A stretch of DNA of 64,000 bases. Origin: Tritrichomonas musculus (Eukaryota > Parabasalia > Tritrichomonadida > Tritrichomonadidae). Positions 39,301 to 48,900 of this stretch are shown here, piece by piece (the stretch's first letter is position 1; each line of letters opens with the position of its first letter). Under the pieces are notes generated by a model, which saw only the letters and a program-made list of their open reading frames with translations, searched no databases and was not told where the DNA came from. A program made the position numbers and the translations under genes. Where the stretch lies: positions 1,116,001 through 1,180,000 of the forward strand of contig JAPFFF010000006.1 in the NCBI GenBank assembly GCA_039105265.1, read 5' to 3'.

Positions 39301-40448
39301 AAATCAGTCGCCGCGCCACCATGACAGATGTTTCCAACAATGCTCGCAACGTTACGAATTTGATTCGAGCCGAACGATTCAATTCGATTTTTCAATTCAT
39401 TGAAAAATCTTTTTTCTTCAACGGTTTTCAGTTCATTTGTGATGTGATGATCTTCTTTGATGAACTTTAAAATGTCGGTTAGTGAAGTGTTCGCGCCGAT
39501 CACAAATTGATCGTTTTCAATTGAAATGTGAGAAAGTTCTGGCATGTGAAAAGTTGAGATAAAAACTTGACCTTGCAAAGGTGAAACTAACCGGTTTTGT
39601 GAAATGTCAACTGAAATTTCGGTTGACCCAACAATGATCTTTGTAAGCTCTCCACAGTTGTTTTCAATGCATTCAAATTTGGCGGTTAGAAGGTCATCTA
39701 ATGTTGCAGGAATAATGAACGTCATTCCTTTGTACTGGATGCAAACATTGCTTTTAGGAGCATTTTTGAAAAATTCTGGAACAATTGGAACACGTGATTT
39801 TATTTCGTAAGTTTTCATTCCTGTATCATCATATGATATCGAATCATCACTTGGAGAAGGATCTTTTGAAAATTCACGGAGAGAGTCAATAATTGATCTA
39901 TATCCAGTGCATCTGCATAAATTTCCATCAAATTGGTGCAAATCTTCAATATCAAACTTTTTTAATTCTTTTTCATCATCGAATATTGAATTGTTATTCA
40001 AGATTGATGCATAAGCAGACATGATAAATCCTGGCGTACAGTAGCCACATTGCGTTGCTGAGTGTTTAAGAAATGAGTTTTGAATCGGATGGATTGAGTG
40101 ATCTTTGGATTTTAATACCGTACCAAGAAATTCTATTGTTGTAATCGTTGTTTTATGAACTTGAATTAGTTTGAGCAAACATGAATTTACAGATCGATGA
40201 AAAACTTGCGATGCTGAACCTTTCCCATAGTTACTTGTTGAATAGTATGACATAATAACAGTACATGCTCCGCAACCTCCTTCACCACATGAAATTTTGG
40301 TTCCTGTAAGATGAATTGAGTCGGATCTAATAAATTCAGCAAGCGATTGAAGAGGGTTGAATTCTCCCTCATGAAGTTGGATAATCTTTCCATTTAAAGA
40401 AAATACAATAGAATCTGGTGTAAAGTAGCGCTTTGTTCTTGATTCCAT
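36318..40448 (-). CDS. XDH: Xanthine dehydrogenase (molybdenum hydroxylase), full length
   Basis: A 1376-residue enzyme that oxidises hypoxanthine to xanthine to urate, with NAD+ as usual acceptor. The plant-type 2Fe-2S domain has Cys54, 59, 62 and 90. The second 2Fe-2S domain has CGYCTPGF (Cys134, 137) and NLCRCTGYR (Cys178, 180). The FAD domain spans about 235-560, with NVASIVGNICHGG and EFVSTFKQGHRRDDDI, the latter very like animal/fungal XDH. The Mo-pterin domains span about 620-1340: GQSHFYLET, FGGKETR, TAFRAFGTPQG (the substrate Arg) and GGCEMGQGLNTKMAQ. The predicted base is Glu about 1323, in SKSCSES where relatives have SKAVGEP. All cofactor ligands appear intact and the length matches eukaryotic XDH (about 1330-1360). 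Aldehyde oxidase is the alternative, but the substrate Arg and Glu favour XDH. It needs Mo cofactor, so a matching biosynthesis pathway would be expected. Confidence 0.93.
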   Translation of the reverse strand: MESRTKRYFTPDSIVFSLNGKIIQLHEGEFNPLQSLAEFIRSDSIHLTGTKISCGEGGCGACTVIMSYYSTSNYGKGSASQVFHRSVNSCLLKLIQVHKTTITTIEFLGTVLKSKDHSIHPIQNSFLKHSATQCGYCTPGFIMSAYASILNNNSIFDDEKELKKFDIEDLHQFDGNLCRCTGYRSIIDSLREFSKDPSPSDDSISYDDTGMKTYEIKSRVPIVPEFFKNAPKSNVCIQYKGMTFIIPATLDDLLTAKFECIENNCGELTKIIVGSTEISVDISQNRLVSPLQGQVFISTFHMPELSHISIENDQFVIGANTSLTDILKFIKEDHHITNELKTVEEKRFFNELKNRIESFGSNQIRNVASIVGNICHGGAATDLSNFLLAMKATLVLTDCQTKKKIEKEFDNSFYTSYRKISLKPTEIVTEIRMKIPTKNEFVSTFKQGHRRDDDICIVSSTIFGSLDESGCIKEMRVAYSGMAACPNRATTVENFLRGKTFSIENIESSFNLIDQLYPLNEKTPGGFPQFRIQVAKSFLIRFYHQTQRDRGLQYDKSATDVIESPAKKSFKIGGCHCKEEKRKKEANKGDFNVIGLPIRHLSGAVQVTGESIYVDDIPNTINTFHAAFVRSSIPHGKILNIDFTEALEFPGVVDKITKEDIRGKNYVGDPQIVEPVFAEEEVYYIGQPIALIVAKTDEIARKAAKLVRVTYEELPAILTPQQAIKANSFFNYNHRMRLGNPDHYFSSNSEEGIHVITGEMTTNGQSHFYLETTSIYVVPADDDNLTVYTATQHPSIMLADLCRVNDMKAHKINVVVNRVGGAFGGKETRTSVLSNAASVAALKLGVPIKLTLDRNTDMTMQGQRHPMYSTYKIAFDDKGIIHAMDVQYYLDCGWSLDMSNGVCDKALLYCNNSYSIPNISAVGHLCKTNLITGTAFRAFGTPQGFLTIESAIEKVANYLQKNTEEIRYINLYKMDGNKTAYGYKFGGCTIKECFDLLVSEEKFNIKKQRSEVIEFNKNNKFKKMGIAIVPVIYPVGFSARFMNQGFAEVEIFKDGTVKVFHGGCEMGQGLNTKMAQIAASVLSIPIEKVEVRSNRTDHVPNASPTSGSTGTDINGGAVENACEILRDRLKKYREVEGRTWEEAIKIAYFDQIDLSAKGNFTQKDVNFDWDKHLKNIEEAKNGADLESVKACKCFSYGCSASKVEIDLLTGDHQILRTDVVADVGSSLNQAIDIGQIEGGLLQGIGYFTIEEPIVGRKPHNSDITQKDDSFDLNEWLPPGKMYTNGPSFYKVPSISDVPQSLNIDLLEREVQPAGILGSKSCSESCVDFALSVPFAILDAIKASKAVDDEFKFDFPTLNFPMSAPKIKQLVDQNKKD

Positions 40449-40526
40449 TTATTCTGAAAATATATTCAAAATTTTTGAAAAAAAAATTTACGATATTTTA
40501 AAATTGAAATAAAAAAATTTTTTTAT

Positions 40527-41744
40527 TCAAAATTCGATCGGCATATACAAAGGCAACTTACCTTTAATAAGCATGTTTTCAACATAAGGATATGTATACT
40601 CAGGACAGACAATTGGTGTTTGTGGTCTTAATTTTATAGGACATTCAGAATTATTTTTAAATAATACCTCTTTAAAATTTTGCTGAATTACTATTTTTTC
40701 TTCATGATGATTAATCAAAAAGCTTTCATATTCTCCATCAAAACATATTTCATTTTTAAAATAAAGTGAAACAATTCCAAAAGTATGAATTGCACTTCTT
40801 TTAGTATCTTTTTGATTATTTTTTTCAGCTTCACTATCAAATTGATCAACAGTGACATTATCATTATTATTCAAAAAATGAACAGTGTCTAAAGATACTT
40901 TATGTATATTACTCATATATTCAATGTTTCCTTGAAGCCATAATGCTGCACAATTATCTTTACAATTATTGCCAATAAAATCAACAAATGACAAAAATGT
41001 AGAATATTCACCAATAATAGCAGCAGCACCAACGGAATAATTTGCAATATTTTTATCAAATATGCATGAAAATATTTTTGTATTTGTCATGTTTACATTT
41101 AATGCACCACAATTTTTTCCGGCGAAATTTTTTGAAAAATTGGTTTCAACAATAAACAAACTGCATTCTGAATCATTTTTGCTAAATCCCATTGACCATA
41201 AAGCACCAACATTATCGAACGATTTACATTCATTAAACGAGCATTGCGTGATATTTGATTTACTATTACAAAGATTAACTGCTCCAGCGTTAATAGCCAT
41301 ACAATATTGAAATGAGCATCTTGTTAGAATTATTTGAACAGCTCCTAAAACAAAAATAGCACCACCAGTACAATCTTCAATATTTTTTCCAATAAGTCTT
41401 GAATTATTTACGAAAGTAGAATCTGTAATAATAACTTTTGGTATTGATATAATTTGGATAGATTTATCCATTATTATCTGATTATTTAAGATATAACAGG
41501 ATGAATTTGATTCCAAACCAATCTCATCTCTTCTAATCTGAATAGGCGCTTCTATAAAATGCGAAAATGAGGATGAGTATACTTTTAAAAATGAAGGAAT
41601 ATTACGAATCAATGGAGAAAAAAATCTACTAAATTTCGTTTGCTTTATCAATAACGATGTTGAAGAGGAGGCATGCAAAATCGGTGACATTGAAATAGAT
41701 TTTAAAATGATCATATTATAAATTGTGGTGTTAAACGATATCAT
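40527..41744 (-). CDS. Right-handed beta-helix (Pmp-like) protein
   Basis: A 405-residue protein whose middle (about 90-290) is built of short repeats of the parallel beta-helix type: GGAIFVLGAVQIILTRCSFQYC, AGAVNLCNSKSNITQCSFNEC, CGALNVNMTNTKIFSCIFDKN and VGAAAIIGEYSTFLSF. The G-A-[IV/L] and C-x-F-x-x-C/N pattern resembles the chlamydial polymorphic-membrane-protein repeats and the Pmp-like surface proteins listed in trichomonads. It is Asn/Ser-rich with many N-glycosylation sequons. There is no clear signal peptide at the annotated ATG and no transmembrane helix, unlike most family members, so the gene may be a shortened copy. Alternative starts exist at the Met residues 11 and 18. A reverse-oriented AACTTTTTGATA lies 75 bp upstream. 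Function unknown; possibly adhesion. Confidence 0.6.
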   Translation of the reverse strand: MISFNTTIYNMIILKSISMSPILHASSSTSLLIKQTKFSRFFSPLIRNIPSFLKVYSSSFSHFIEAPIQIRRDEIGLESNSSCYILNNQIIMDKSIQIISIPKVIITDSTFVNNSRLIGKNIEDCTGGAIFVLGAVQIILTRCSFQYCMAINAGAVNLCNSKSNITQCSFNECKSFDNVGALWSMGFSKNDSECSLFIVETNFSKNFAGKNCGALNVNMTNTKIFSCIFDKNIANYSVGAAAIIGEYSTFLSFVDFIGNNCKDNCAALWLQGNIEYMSNIHKVSLDTVHFLNNNDNVTVDQFDSEAEKNNQKDTKRSAIHTFGIVSLYFKNEICFDGEYESFLINHHEEKIVIQQNFKEVLFKNNSECPIKLRPQTPIVCPEYTYPYVENMLIKGKLPLYMPIEF

Positions 41745-41819
41745 CAGAAGAAAAATGGTAATTGTTCGATTTTTTTTTTTTGTTTTGTTTTTGAAATTTC
41801 AGAAAATTGATGTATTCTT

Positions 41820-41831
41820 TATCAAAAAGTT
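41820..41831 (-). promoter_or_regulatory. AACTTTTTGATA box upstream of beta-helix gene
   Basis: TATCAAAAAGTT on the plus strand, i.e. AACTTTTTGATA pointing towards the minus-strand start at 41744, 75 bases away. Confidence 0.35.
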
Positions 41832-41992
41832 TGCCAAGAAATCTTTAAATATAACGAAAAACTTCAAAGACTTATCTATTAATGTGCGTTTTATGTATTC
41901 AATGAATAAACATTATAAATAATCCTATAAAATTTTGAGATATTCTTTCAATTTCAATTTGTTTGGGGTGATTTATAAACGTTCTCTGGTAT

Positions 41993-44900
41993 ATGAAGTC
42001 ACGCAAAAACAATGATAAAAATTTCGAATCAGATATTCCACAAAATAATAACAATTTTACTCAACAAGGTTTTCCTTTTTCAGTAGATTTAGGTCAATTT
42101 CATCAATCTAGTAAAGGAAGCCAAGAATCAAATACAAATTTGAGTTCTCAAATGATTCAGTCAAAAAAGAATCAAAATATTATGAACCAAAAAGCATATC
42201 AAACCAAGAATTTTTTATCAAAAGTTAGTGCAGCTTATTCAAATTCAAACCAGGAAAAAAAAAGAGAGATACCAGAGAATAATATGAACAACTCCTTACA
42301 ATTTCAAACGGAAAACTCACTCAATAAATTAAATTCGGAGAACAATTACCAGGGAAATAGCGAAATAGATTTATTAGCTGAAGTTCAATTAAAAGCTCTT
42401 AATGAACTTCGCAAACAAACAGATGCAATTACAGATGAAATAACTCGCAGACTTCGAATTGGTAAATTCGATCAAACTATTGATCAGCTCCGACAAGAAC
42501 GCCGCCAAATATGGGAAAGAATAGAAAATTTAGAAAAAGGACTACAAGCTGTAAAAGAAGTTAGCACAAGTAAAGAAATTTTTTTGAACACATTAAAAAT
42601 TCAAAATAATGACAATATTAATGAAGATAATTTAAACAAATCCAATAATTTACTTGATTCATTTACAGATAATACCAATAGTAATGTTAATGTAAACAAT
42701 ACTAATTCATTCATCGACAATGATTTAATTAATGATCAAGACCAAAATTTGGATCAAATAAGTAATGATGAAAACAATTTTAATAGCAATTTTACTAATG
42801 TTAGTCATATTTTTGATGAAGAAGAGACTAGTCTTGAAGAAAATTATACTGATATCGATGGGAATGATATTTTTGATGAAAATTCATCAGATTATATGGA
42901 TATTTATCCAGAAGAACATTCAAGAATAAATCCAGACCTTTTTAGACAAATTACCAAAATTAATCATGAAGTTTTTCATCATGCCAAATTTCGTGGTTGC
43001 CAAGCCGCAGCAATAGAAGCAGTCTTGAGCGGCAAAGATGTTTTCTTACTGATGCCAACAGGTGGTGGAAAATCATTAGTATATCAACTAGCTGGCTATT
43101 TAGAGAAAAAGTTGACAATTATCATATCTCCTCTTATTTCACTTATTAAAGATCAAGTTCGATCATTACAAGACAATAATTTAGAAGCCTATTCCTTAAT
43201 CGGGGAAACATCAAGTAGAGAATATAAAACAATTATTGATATGATCAAAAAAAATGAAATTTTATTTCTTTTTATTACACCAGAAAAGCTTTTATCATCA
43301 GCCAAATTTTTGGACTTTCTATACACAATTTATCAAAAAGGGATGATATCCAGATTTGTTATTGATGAAGCTCATTGTGTATCTCAATGGGGCCATGACT
43401 TTCGTCCAGCATATACCAACCTAGATATCATCAAAACTCGCTATAATAACCTTCCAATTCTGGCAATGACAGCTACTGCTACACCAGCTGTTAAAAAAGA
43501 TGTAATTAACATTTTAAGGATACCAGATTGTCAAATTTTTCAAATGTCATTTAATAGACCGAATCTTATTTACGAAGTTCGTGAAAAAGGAGATATGTTT
43601 CAATCCTATCGGACGATTGTATCATTCATTAATGAACATCATTTTGAAGATAAATGTGGCCTTATATTTTGTATGACTGTTTCTGAGACAGAATCACTCT
43701 GCGCTTTTCTCAATATTCAAGGTTTGAAAGCTCAATATTATCATGCTCAAATGAAAGACAAAAATGATCGCCATAAAGTCCAACAGCAATGGATGGATGG
43801 TACCATAAATATTATTGTTGCTACTCTTGCATTCGGTATGGGTATTGACAAACCTAATGTTCGTTATGTTATCCATCACACAATGCCAAAAAGTATTGAA
43901 TCATACTACCAAGAAAGTGGGAGGGCAGGAAGAGATGGACTTCGATCCTACTGTGTTTTATTATTTAATTATTCAGACAAACAACGTGTTGAAAGGCTTA
44001 TTATGAGTGAATACAATGCATTTGATAACAATAACAACTCAACAAACGACGATACAAGCAAAGAAAATTTAATTAGCTCATCAATTGTCCAAAAACGAAA
44101 ACCAGACAATCGTTTAGACATTGAATTACAGCTTTTAACGGCAATGACAAATTATTGTATCGATCATACAACTTGTCGAAGAGTTATGCTTTTGCAGTAT
44201 TTCGGTGAAGAGTTTGATTCAGCAGACTGCAATCCCAAGTGTGACAATTGCCTTCGAATGGAGAATGGAAAGATCAGCATAATTAAAGTTGATTTAACAA
44301 AGCATGCTGAATTAATGGCTGACATTATTGATGAGATAACAAAGAAAAGACCTGATCAACAACCTTATCCAACTCCTCGTTACGTCATATCTCTCTATGT
44401 TGGAATTGATTCTACAAGATCAAGAAAGTCAAATGATTCAATGCTCAAAGAATTTGGCCTTGGAGCTGAAATGAGTCAAAAAGATTATCTTCTTTATCAA
44501 GCCTTCCCTTATTTGATTGAGAAGAAAATTATCAAAGCCAGAATAAAATCAGTCTTGCATGGAACTATTCAGTACTTCGCTACTGGTCCCAATTTCAATG
44601 AATACAAACAAAATGGCTTTCCAATAATTGAAGTTGAAGACGAAATTGAGGCGAAATTCGAAGGAATGACAAAAGAAGACTCTGAATTGCTTCCTCTTCT
44701 GCTTTCAATGAGAAGGTCGCTTTCTGAAGATAGAAATCTTGATCCAAATTCAATCTGCTCTGTTAAATCTTTGAGATGCATAGCTAAAGCAAGACCAAAA
44801 ACAATGAACGACATGATCGAAATTCCAAACATGTCAAAGAAGAGGGCAAAAGACTACGGAATGTACTTCATCCAGGTCATTACCAAATTTGAAGCAAAAA

Positions 44901-45985
44901 TTGAGAAAAGCAAAAACAAAAATAGTGAAGGAAAAACAACAATGAATAACAGTCTTGCTAATACCAATTTTGATGCAAAAAGTGCAGCAGCTAGCACTAA
45001 TATTATTAATATTAATAATAATAGCTTTAACGATAATAGTACTACAGTTAGCAATAATAGTGACTCTGTTAATGAAGACAATATTATTAAGATCAGTTAT
45101 GAAAATAATAAAAATGATGCCAATGCAAATTCAAATAGTAACCCAAGCAGCACAAATGATAGCAAATTAACTAATCGTCCAAAAGTAGTATCACAAGCAA
45201 AACCCCAATCTAATTCAAACTATCTACTCAAACCTCCCCAGTTTCAACCTCTAAAGCCATCATCAAAGCCTGTTTCAAATCCAGTTAAGTCACTTCAAGC
45301 CCAGACATCATTAGAAAGCAAATATTTTACAGATGATACCGACAACAGCAGCGATAATGACAATGAAAGCAATAATTCAAAGGATAGTCATCAACTTTCA
45401 CATGCATACCAACTCTTAGAAGACAAAGAATTGTATAACAAGTTAAATAACTTCATTAAGCAGAAAAAAGAGAAGGAAAGTAAACTTGAAGAGCCGAAAC
45501 AACAACAACATCAGACCAATCAAAACAAAAAAGGAAAAAATACAAACCAGCAAAAGCAGCAACAACCACAAACATCAAAACAGGCATCAAACAAACAAAA
45601 CCAGCAAAAAGGATCACCAAAGCAACAACCAAAGGGAACCCAGAAAAAATCGCCAAATAATCAAAATAATCAAAGTCAACAAAAACCATCAAATAGACAG
45701 TATACAAACCAAAATAGGTTTAAAAATAATCAAGAAAATAGTCAAAATCAAGGAAGAGATAATCACCCTAATTCACATCAGCCACGACCATTATCTTATT
45801 TACACAACAGAAATCAACTTCACTATACATCTCAATCTCGTGATAATCAGCATAATTATGATCACAGAAATCAACAACATCAGCAAAGACCTCCAAATTT
45901 TCGGCGACGTAATATAATTCCACTAGATTCAATAAATCCTAAAACCAACGACTCTACAAATCGATTGAAAAATTCAAGCAGTTAA
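41993..45985 (+). CDS. RecQ-family DNA helicase (BLM/Sgs1-like)
   Basis: A 1330-residue 3'-5' helicase. The N-terminal 310 residues are disordered, N/Q/S-rich with a basic coiled stretch (about 135-185). The RecQ core follows: motif 0 FRGCQAAAIEAVLSGKDV, motif I MPTGGGKS (about 353), motif II DEAHCVSQWGHDFRP (about 457), motif III MTATATPAV, motif V ATLAFGMGIDKP and motif VI YYQESGRAGRDG. A zinc-binding segment (CRRVMLLQYFGE ... CNPKCDNC, about 725-755) and a winged-helix RQC region follow. An HRDC domain lies at about 895-965 (LLSMRRSLS ... MIEIPNMSKKRAKDYG). The last 360 residues are N/Q/K-rich and low in complexity. RecQ proteins act in recombination and replication repair. RQC plus HRDC places it with the BLM/Sgs1 group. 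No exonuclease domain is present, so it is not a WRN-type protein. Confidence 0.93.
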   Translation: MKSRKNNDKNFESDIPQNNNNFTQQGFPFSVDLGQFHQSSKGSQESNTNLSSQMIQSKKNQNIMNQKAYQTKNFLSKVSAAYSNSNQEKKREIPENNMNNSLQFQTENSLNKLNSENNYQGNSEIDLLAEVQLKALNELRKQTDAITDEITRRLRIGKFDQTIDQLRQERRQIWERIENLEKGLQAVKEVSTSKEIFLNTLKIQNNDNINEDNLNKSNNLLDSFTDNTNSNVNVNNTNSFIDNDLINDQDQNLDQISNDENNFNSNFTNVSHIFDEEETSLEENYTDIDGNDIFDENSSDYMDIYPEEHSRINPDLFRQITKINHEVFHHAKFRGCQAAAIEAVLSGKDVFLLMPTGGGKSLVYQLAGYLEKKLTIIISPLISLIKDQVRSLQDNNLEAYSLIGETSSREYKTIIDMIKKNEILFLFITPEKLLSSAKFLDFLYTIYQKGMISRFVIDEAHCVSQWGHDFRPAYTNLDIIKTRYNNLPILAMTATATPAVKKDVINILRIPDCQIFQMSFNRPNLIYEVREKGDMFQSYRTIVSFINEHHFEDKCGLIFCMTVSETESLCAFLNIQGLKAQYYHAQMKDKNDRHKVQQQWMDGTINIIVATLAFGMGIDKPNVRYVIHHTMPKSIESYYQESGRAGRDGLRSYCVLLFNYSDKQRVERLIMSEYNAFDNNNNSTNDDTSKENLISSSIVQKRKPDNRLDIELQLLTAMTNYCIDHTTCRRVMLLQYFGEEFDSADCNPKCDNCLRMENGKISIIKVDLTKHAELMADIIDEITKKRPDQQPYPTPRYVISLYVGIDSTRSRKSNDSMLKEFGLGAEMSQKDYLLYQAFPYLIEKKIIKARIKSVLHGTIQYFATGPNFNEYKQNGFPIIEVEDEIEAKFEGMTKEDSELLPLLLSMRRSLSEDRNLDPNSICSVKSLRCIAKARPKTMNDMIEIPNMSKKRAKDYGMYFIQVITKFEAKIEKSKNKNSEGKTTMNNSLANTNFDAKSAAASTNIININNNSFNDNSTTVSNNSDSVNEDNIIKISYENNKNDANANSNSNPSSTNDSKLTNRPKVVSQAKPQSNSNYLLKPPQFQPLKPSSKPVSNPVKSLQAQTSLESKYFTDDTDNSSDNDNESNNSKDSHQLSHAYQLLEDKELYNKLNNFIKQKKEKESKLEEPKQQQHQTNQNKKGKNTNQQKQQQPQTSKQASNKQNQQKGSPKQQPKGTQKKSPNNQNNQSQQKPSNRQYTNQNRFKNNQENSQNQGRDNHPNSHQPRPLSYLHNRNQLHYTSQSRDNQHNYDHRNQQHQQRPPNFRRRNIIPLDSINPKTNDSTNRLKNSSS

Positions 45986-48900
45986 AATGCATTCGATTTT
46001 TGGCTATTACAAGTTAATATGTATTTGTTTTTATATTTGTGTATTAAAAAATTTTTTATGATCTATCATGGCCAGCTTCGACCATTTTATTTTATTTTTT
46101 TTTTTTTTAACTTTCAAACATCTTCATTTGATATAAAAGGGAAATTGTAATCGCCCATAATGGCAATGGCCTATGGAAGTTAAGGCCAATGACGATCTCC
46201 CCATAAATTAAAACCCCAAATAATTATAATAAAGATTCCTATCTAATAATGAATAAATGATATAAAAAGTTTATTAATCAACATTATGAAATAATTGCAA
46301 AATGAAATATTATTAGTTTTTTTATATATTACTGGATATATATATTAAATATTTAAAATTTTTTAAATAATTAAATGCTGATTTTCTTAAAAATTAAATA
46401 ATTATCTTTTTCTTTTTTCATTTGTATGAAATCTAATTCAACAAAAAAATGCTAATGTTAATGAAACAATGGCTTTCCTTTTATTAAAATTATTACGGAA
46501 GATATTAAAAATTCATTATAAGATATTTAAAATTTGGTTTTATTATGTAAAAATAGGTTTTTTAAGAAGACTGCTATAATGATAAAGGTTGTGTTTTAAA
46601 AACAATCAAACAAACAAAAAACAAAATATGAAATATATAATAAGGGAAATCGTAATCTACCGTAATCGTAATTGTCCGTGGCGGTTTAGGTCAATATTGA
46701 CCTTGTATCGTACCATAGAAAAAAAAGTTTGAAACTTTTTTGCACTTTTGCAAAAAAAAGCATGAGTAGCTAGCTATTCATAGTTTTTTCAGAGTAGATG
46801 CAACGAAAATTTTTGGACAAGGCCTCTCAAAAAGTGGGGTGTCAAATTGATTTTTCTCATTGATGAAAAGGTTTTATGATTTTATAATAATATAATATAA
46901 AACTTTATTTTAAGCATTTACACTTTTTAAATAAAAGATTAAAATTATATGAAAAATTATAAAATTTAACGATGCTAAAAATGCGCATGCGATCATCCAT
47001 TATTTGATATAAATATAATATTAATTACAAATAAATAAATTTCAAATATAGGAAAATAATTCCTTGGTAGCGTTAAGAATAATTTTAATTTTATTCATGA
47101 AAAAATGTGAAAAATTTTGTTACAAAACCAAACATAGAATTCTTCCTTTTTAAATTATCTTTTTGAATTGGATTTGAATTATTAAATGAAAGATTTCCAA
47201 CCTAGTGAATCTGCAAGTTCTTAACTATCCCATGAATCCAGCTTTAAACCCAAAGAAATCCTCAAATAATCAATCCAAATTCATATTATAATTATCTATA
47301 AAATTTGAATTAATATCATGATTAATCATTTTTACATATATTAAAATATTTTCAGTCTATTATAAAAAGGATCCTTTCATTGGAATCTAGCTTTTAATAA
47401 AAAAAAATACTAATAACTAGGCCTGATTTTTTTTACATCACAAATACTATAAACGTCTTTTTAACGTCTTTTTTCATAAAATAACGATTTTTTGATTTGT
47501 AGTATTAATGAAACTTTTTGAATGCGAATGAATTTTTTTTATTTTAGGAAGAATCAAAAATAATATTATTTAATTTGAAAAACATTTTACTATTTTATCT
47601 TTTTATTTTTAAATTATTTAAAACATTTTTAATATAAAAAAATAATTGTAGATCAAGATAAAAATAAAAAACTAATTTCGAGAAAATAACGTATTTACAA
47701 TAGTAATTACAATTGTAATTTTTAAACGGACAAGTTGTATACAATTGTAAATACAAAAACCAAGGCTTACTAATAACCAACAAAAAAGTTTACAATTTAT
47801 AATTATTTAGCATGCACTATATTAAATATCAATAAACAACTAAAGTGAGAGAAATAAATGGGGTCGATTCAAAAAATAATTAATTTCAAGGGGAAACGAT
47901 AATAAAAATTTATTTTGAGAAAAAAATATTTGAAAAAAAATTTTTTTCTTAAAATTATATTTTCTGAAAAAATATTCAATTTTTTCTTAACTTGATCGTT
48001 GACCCCTATTTTATTGAATGAGACCCCTATTTTTTTGGGGCACTTTAAACTTAAAGTAAAAAGGCAGACCACTATTTTTTCCCTCAATTATTATGACATA
48101 AAATATTTCTTCTCATTTTTAAAATTTTATAAAATTTTATCTCAAAATCTTATTTACCAATTTTTTTTTTCGAATTTCATCAATATCTCAGCAAAAACTT
48201 CAAGCAATCGCTAAATATGCATCAAAGAATTTTTTTACTCTTTAAACATTACAATTTGTTATATTATTTGATCTATTCAGATATAAAATTTTTAACCAAT
48301 TTTCAATCAAAAACACCAAATTTCACGTAATACACTCAACAACAAGAAGACGTCATTAAAAATTTTCAGTTATGCGCCAAAACAAGGTTTTTTACTCTTT
48401 TTATTTTTTGATCATATCTCATTGAACCGCACGACATAGCGCAGTACGTATCAACTGTTTTTTTACAATAAGAAAATTATTTTTATATTAATTTTCATGA
48501 AAATAGAAAGCGATCCTAATGAAAAAAAGAGCAAAACTATTTTTTTAGTAAAACCCATTTTTATTCAATTTTAAATCATTAATCATTGAAAATTAATAAA
48601 ATTCAATTGGGAAAAAACTCATACCATTTTTTGAATATAAAAGCGTATATACGATCAAGAATTTGAATATAAAAAATTTATAACGATCATATAAAGTATT
48701 CAAATTATATTCAATTAGTGGTCTGAGTTTTTACTTTCAGTTTATAATAAAAAACTCTAATTGAGAGGTCGAACACCGATAAAAAATAGCTGTAAAATAA
48801 AGGGAGAATAATTAACTTCTTCTAATAAATATATGAATTTTTTAAGGGCGAATACTAAATAAATAAACTAAAATTGTTAAAAAAAAAATATATTCTATTC

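Noticed and set aside
45486-45917. Overlapping frame within the RecQ C-terminus
   Set aside because: It is a by-product of the A-rich N/Q/K codon run in the real frame.
47999-48214. Open frame with repeated GACCCCTATTTT words
   Set aside because: The frame is created by low-complexity sequence. The GACCCCTA words are interesting, but no ends of an element could be defined.
48613-48740. Inverted pair around AAAAACTCAKACCA in the 46-50 kb desert
   Set aside because: The match is short and interrupted, with no flanking duplication. It is not enough to call a transposon.
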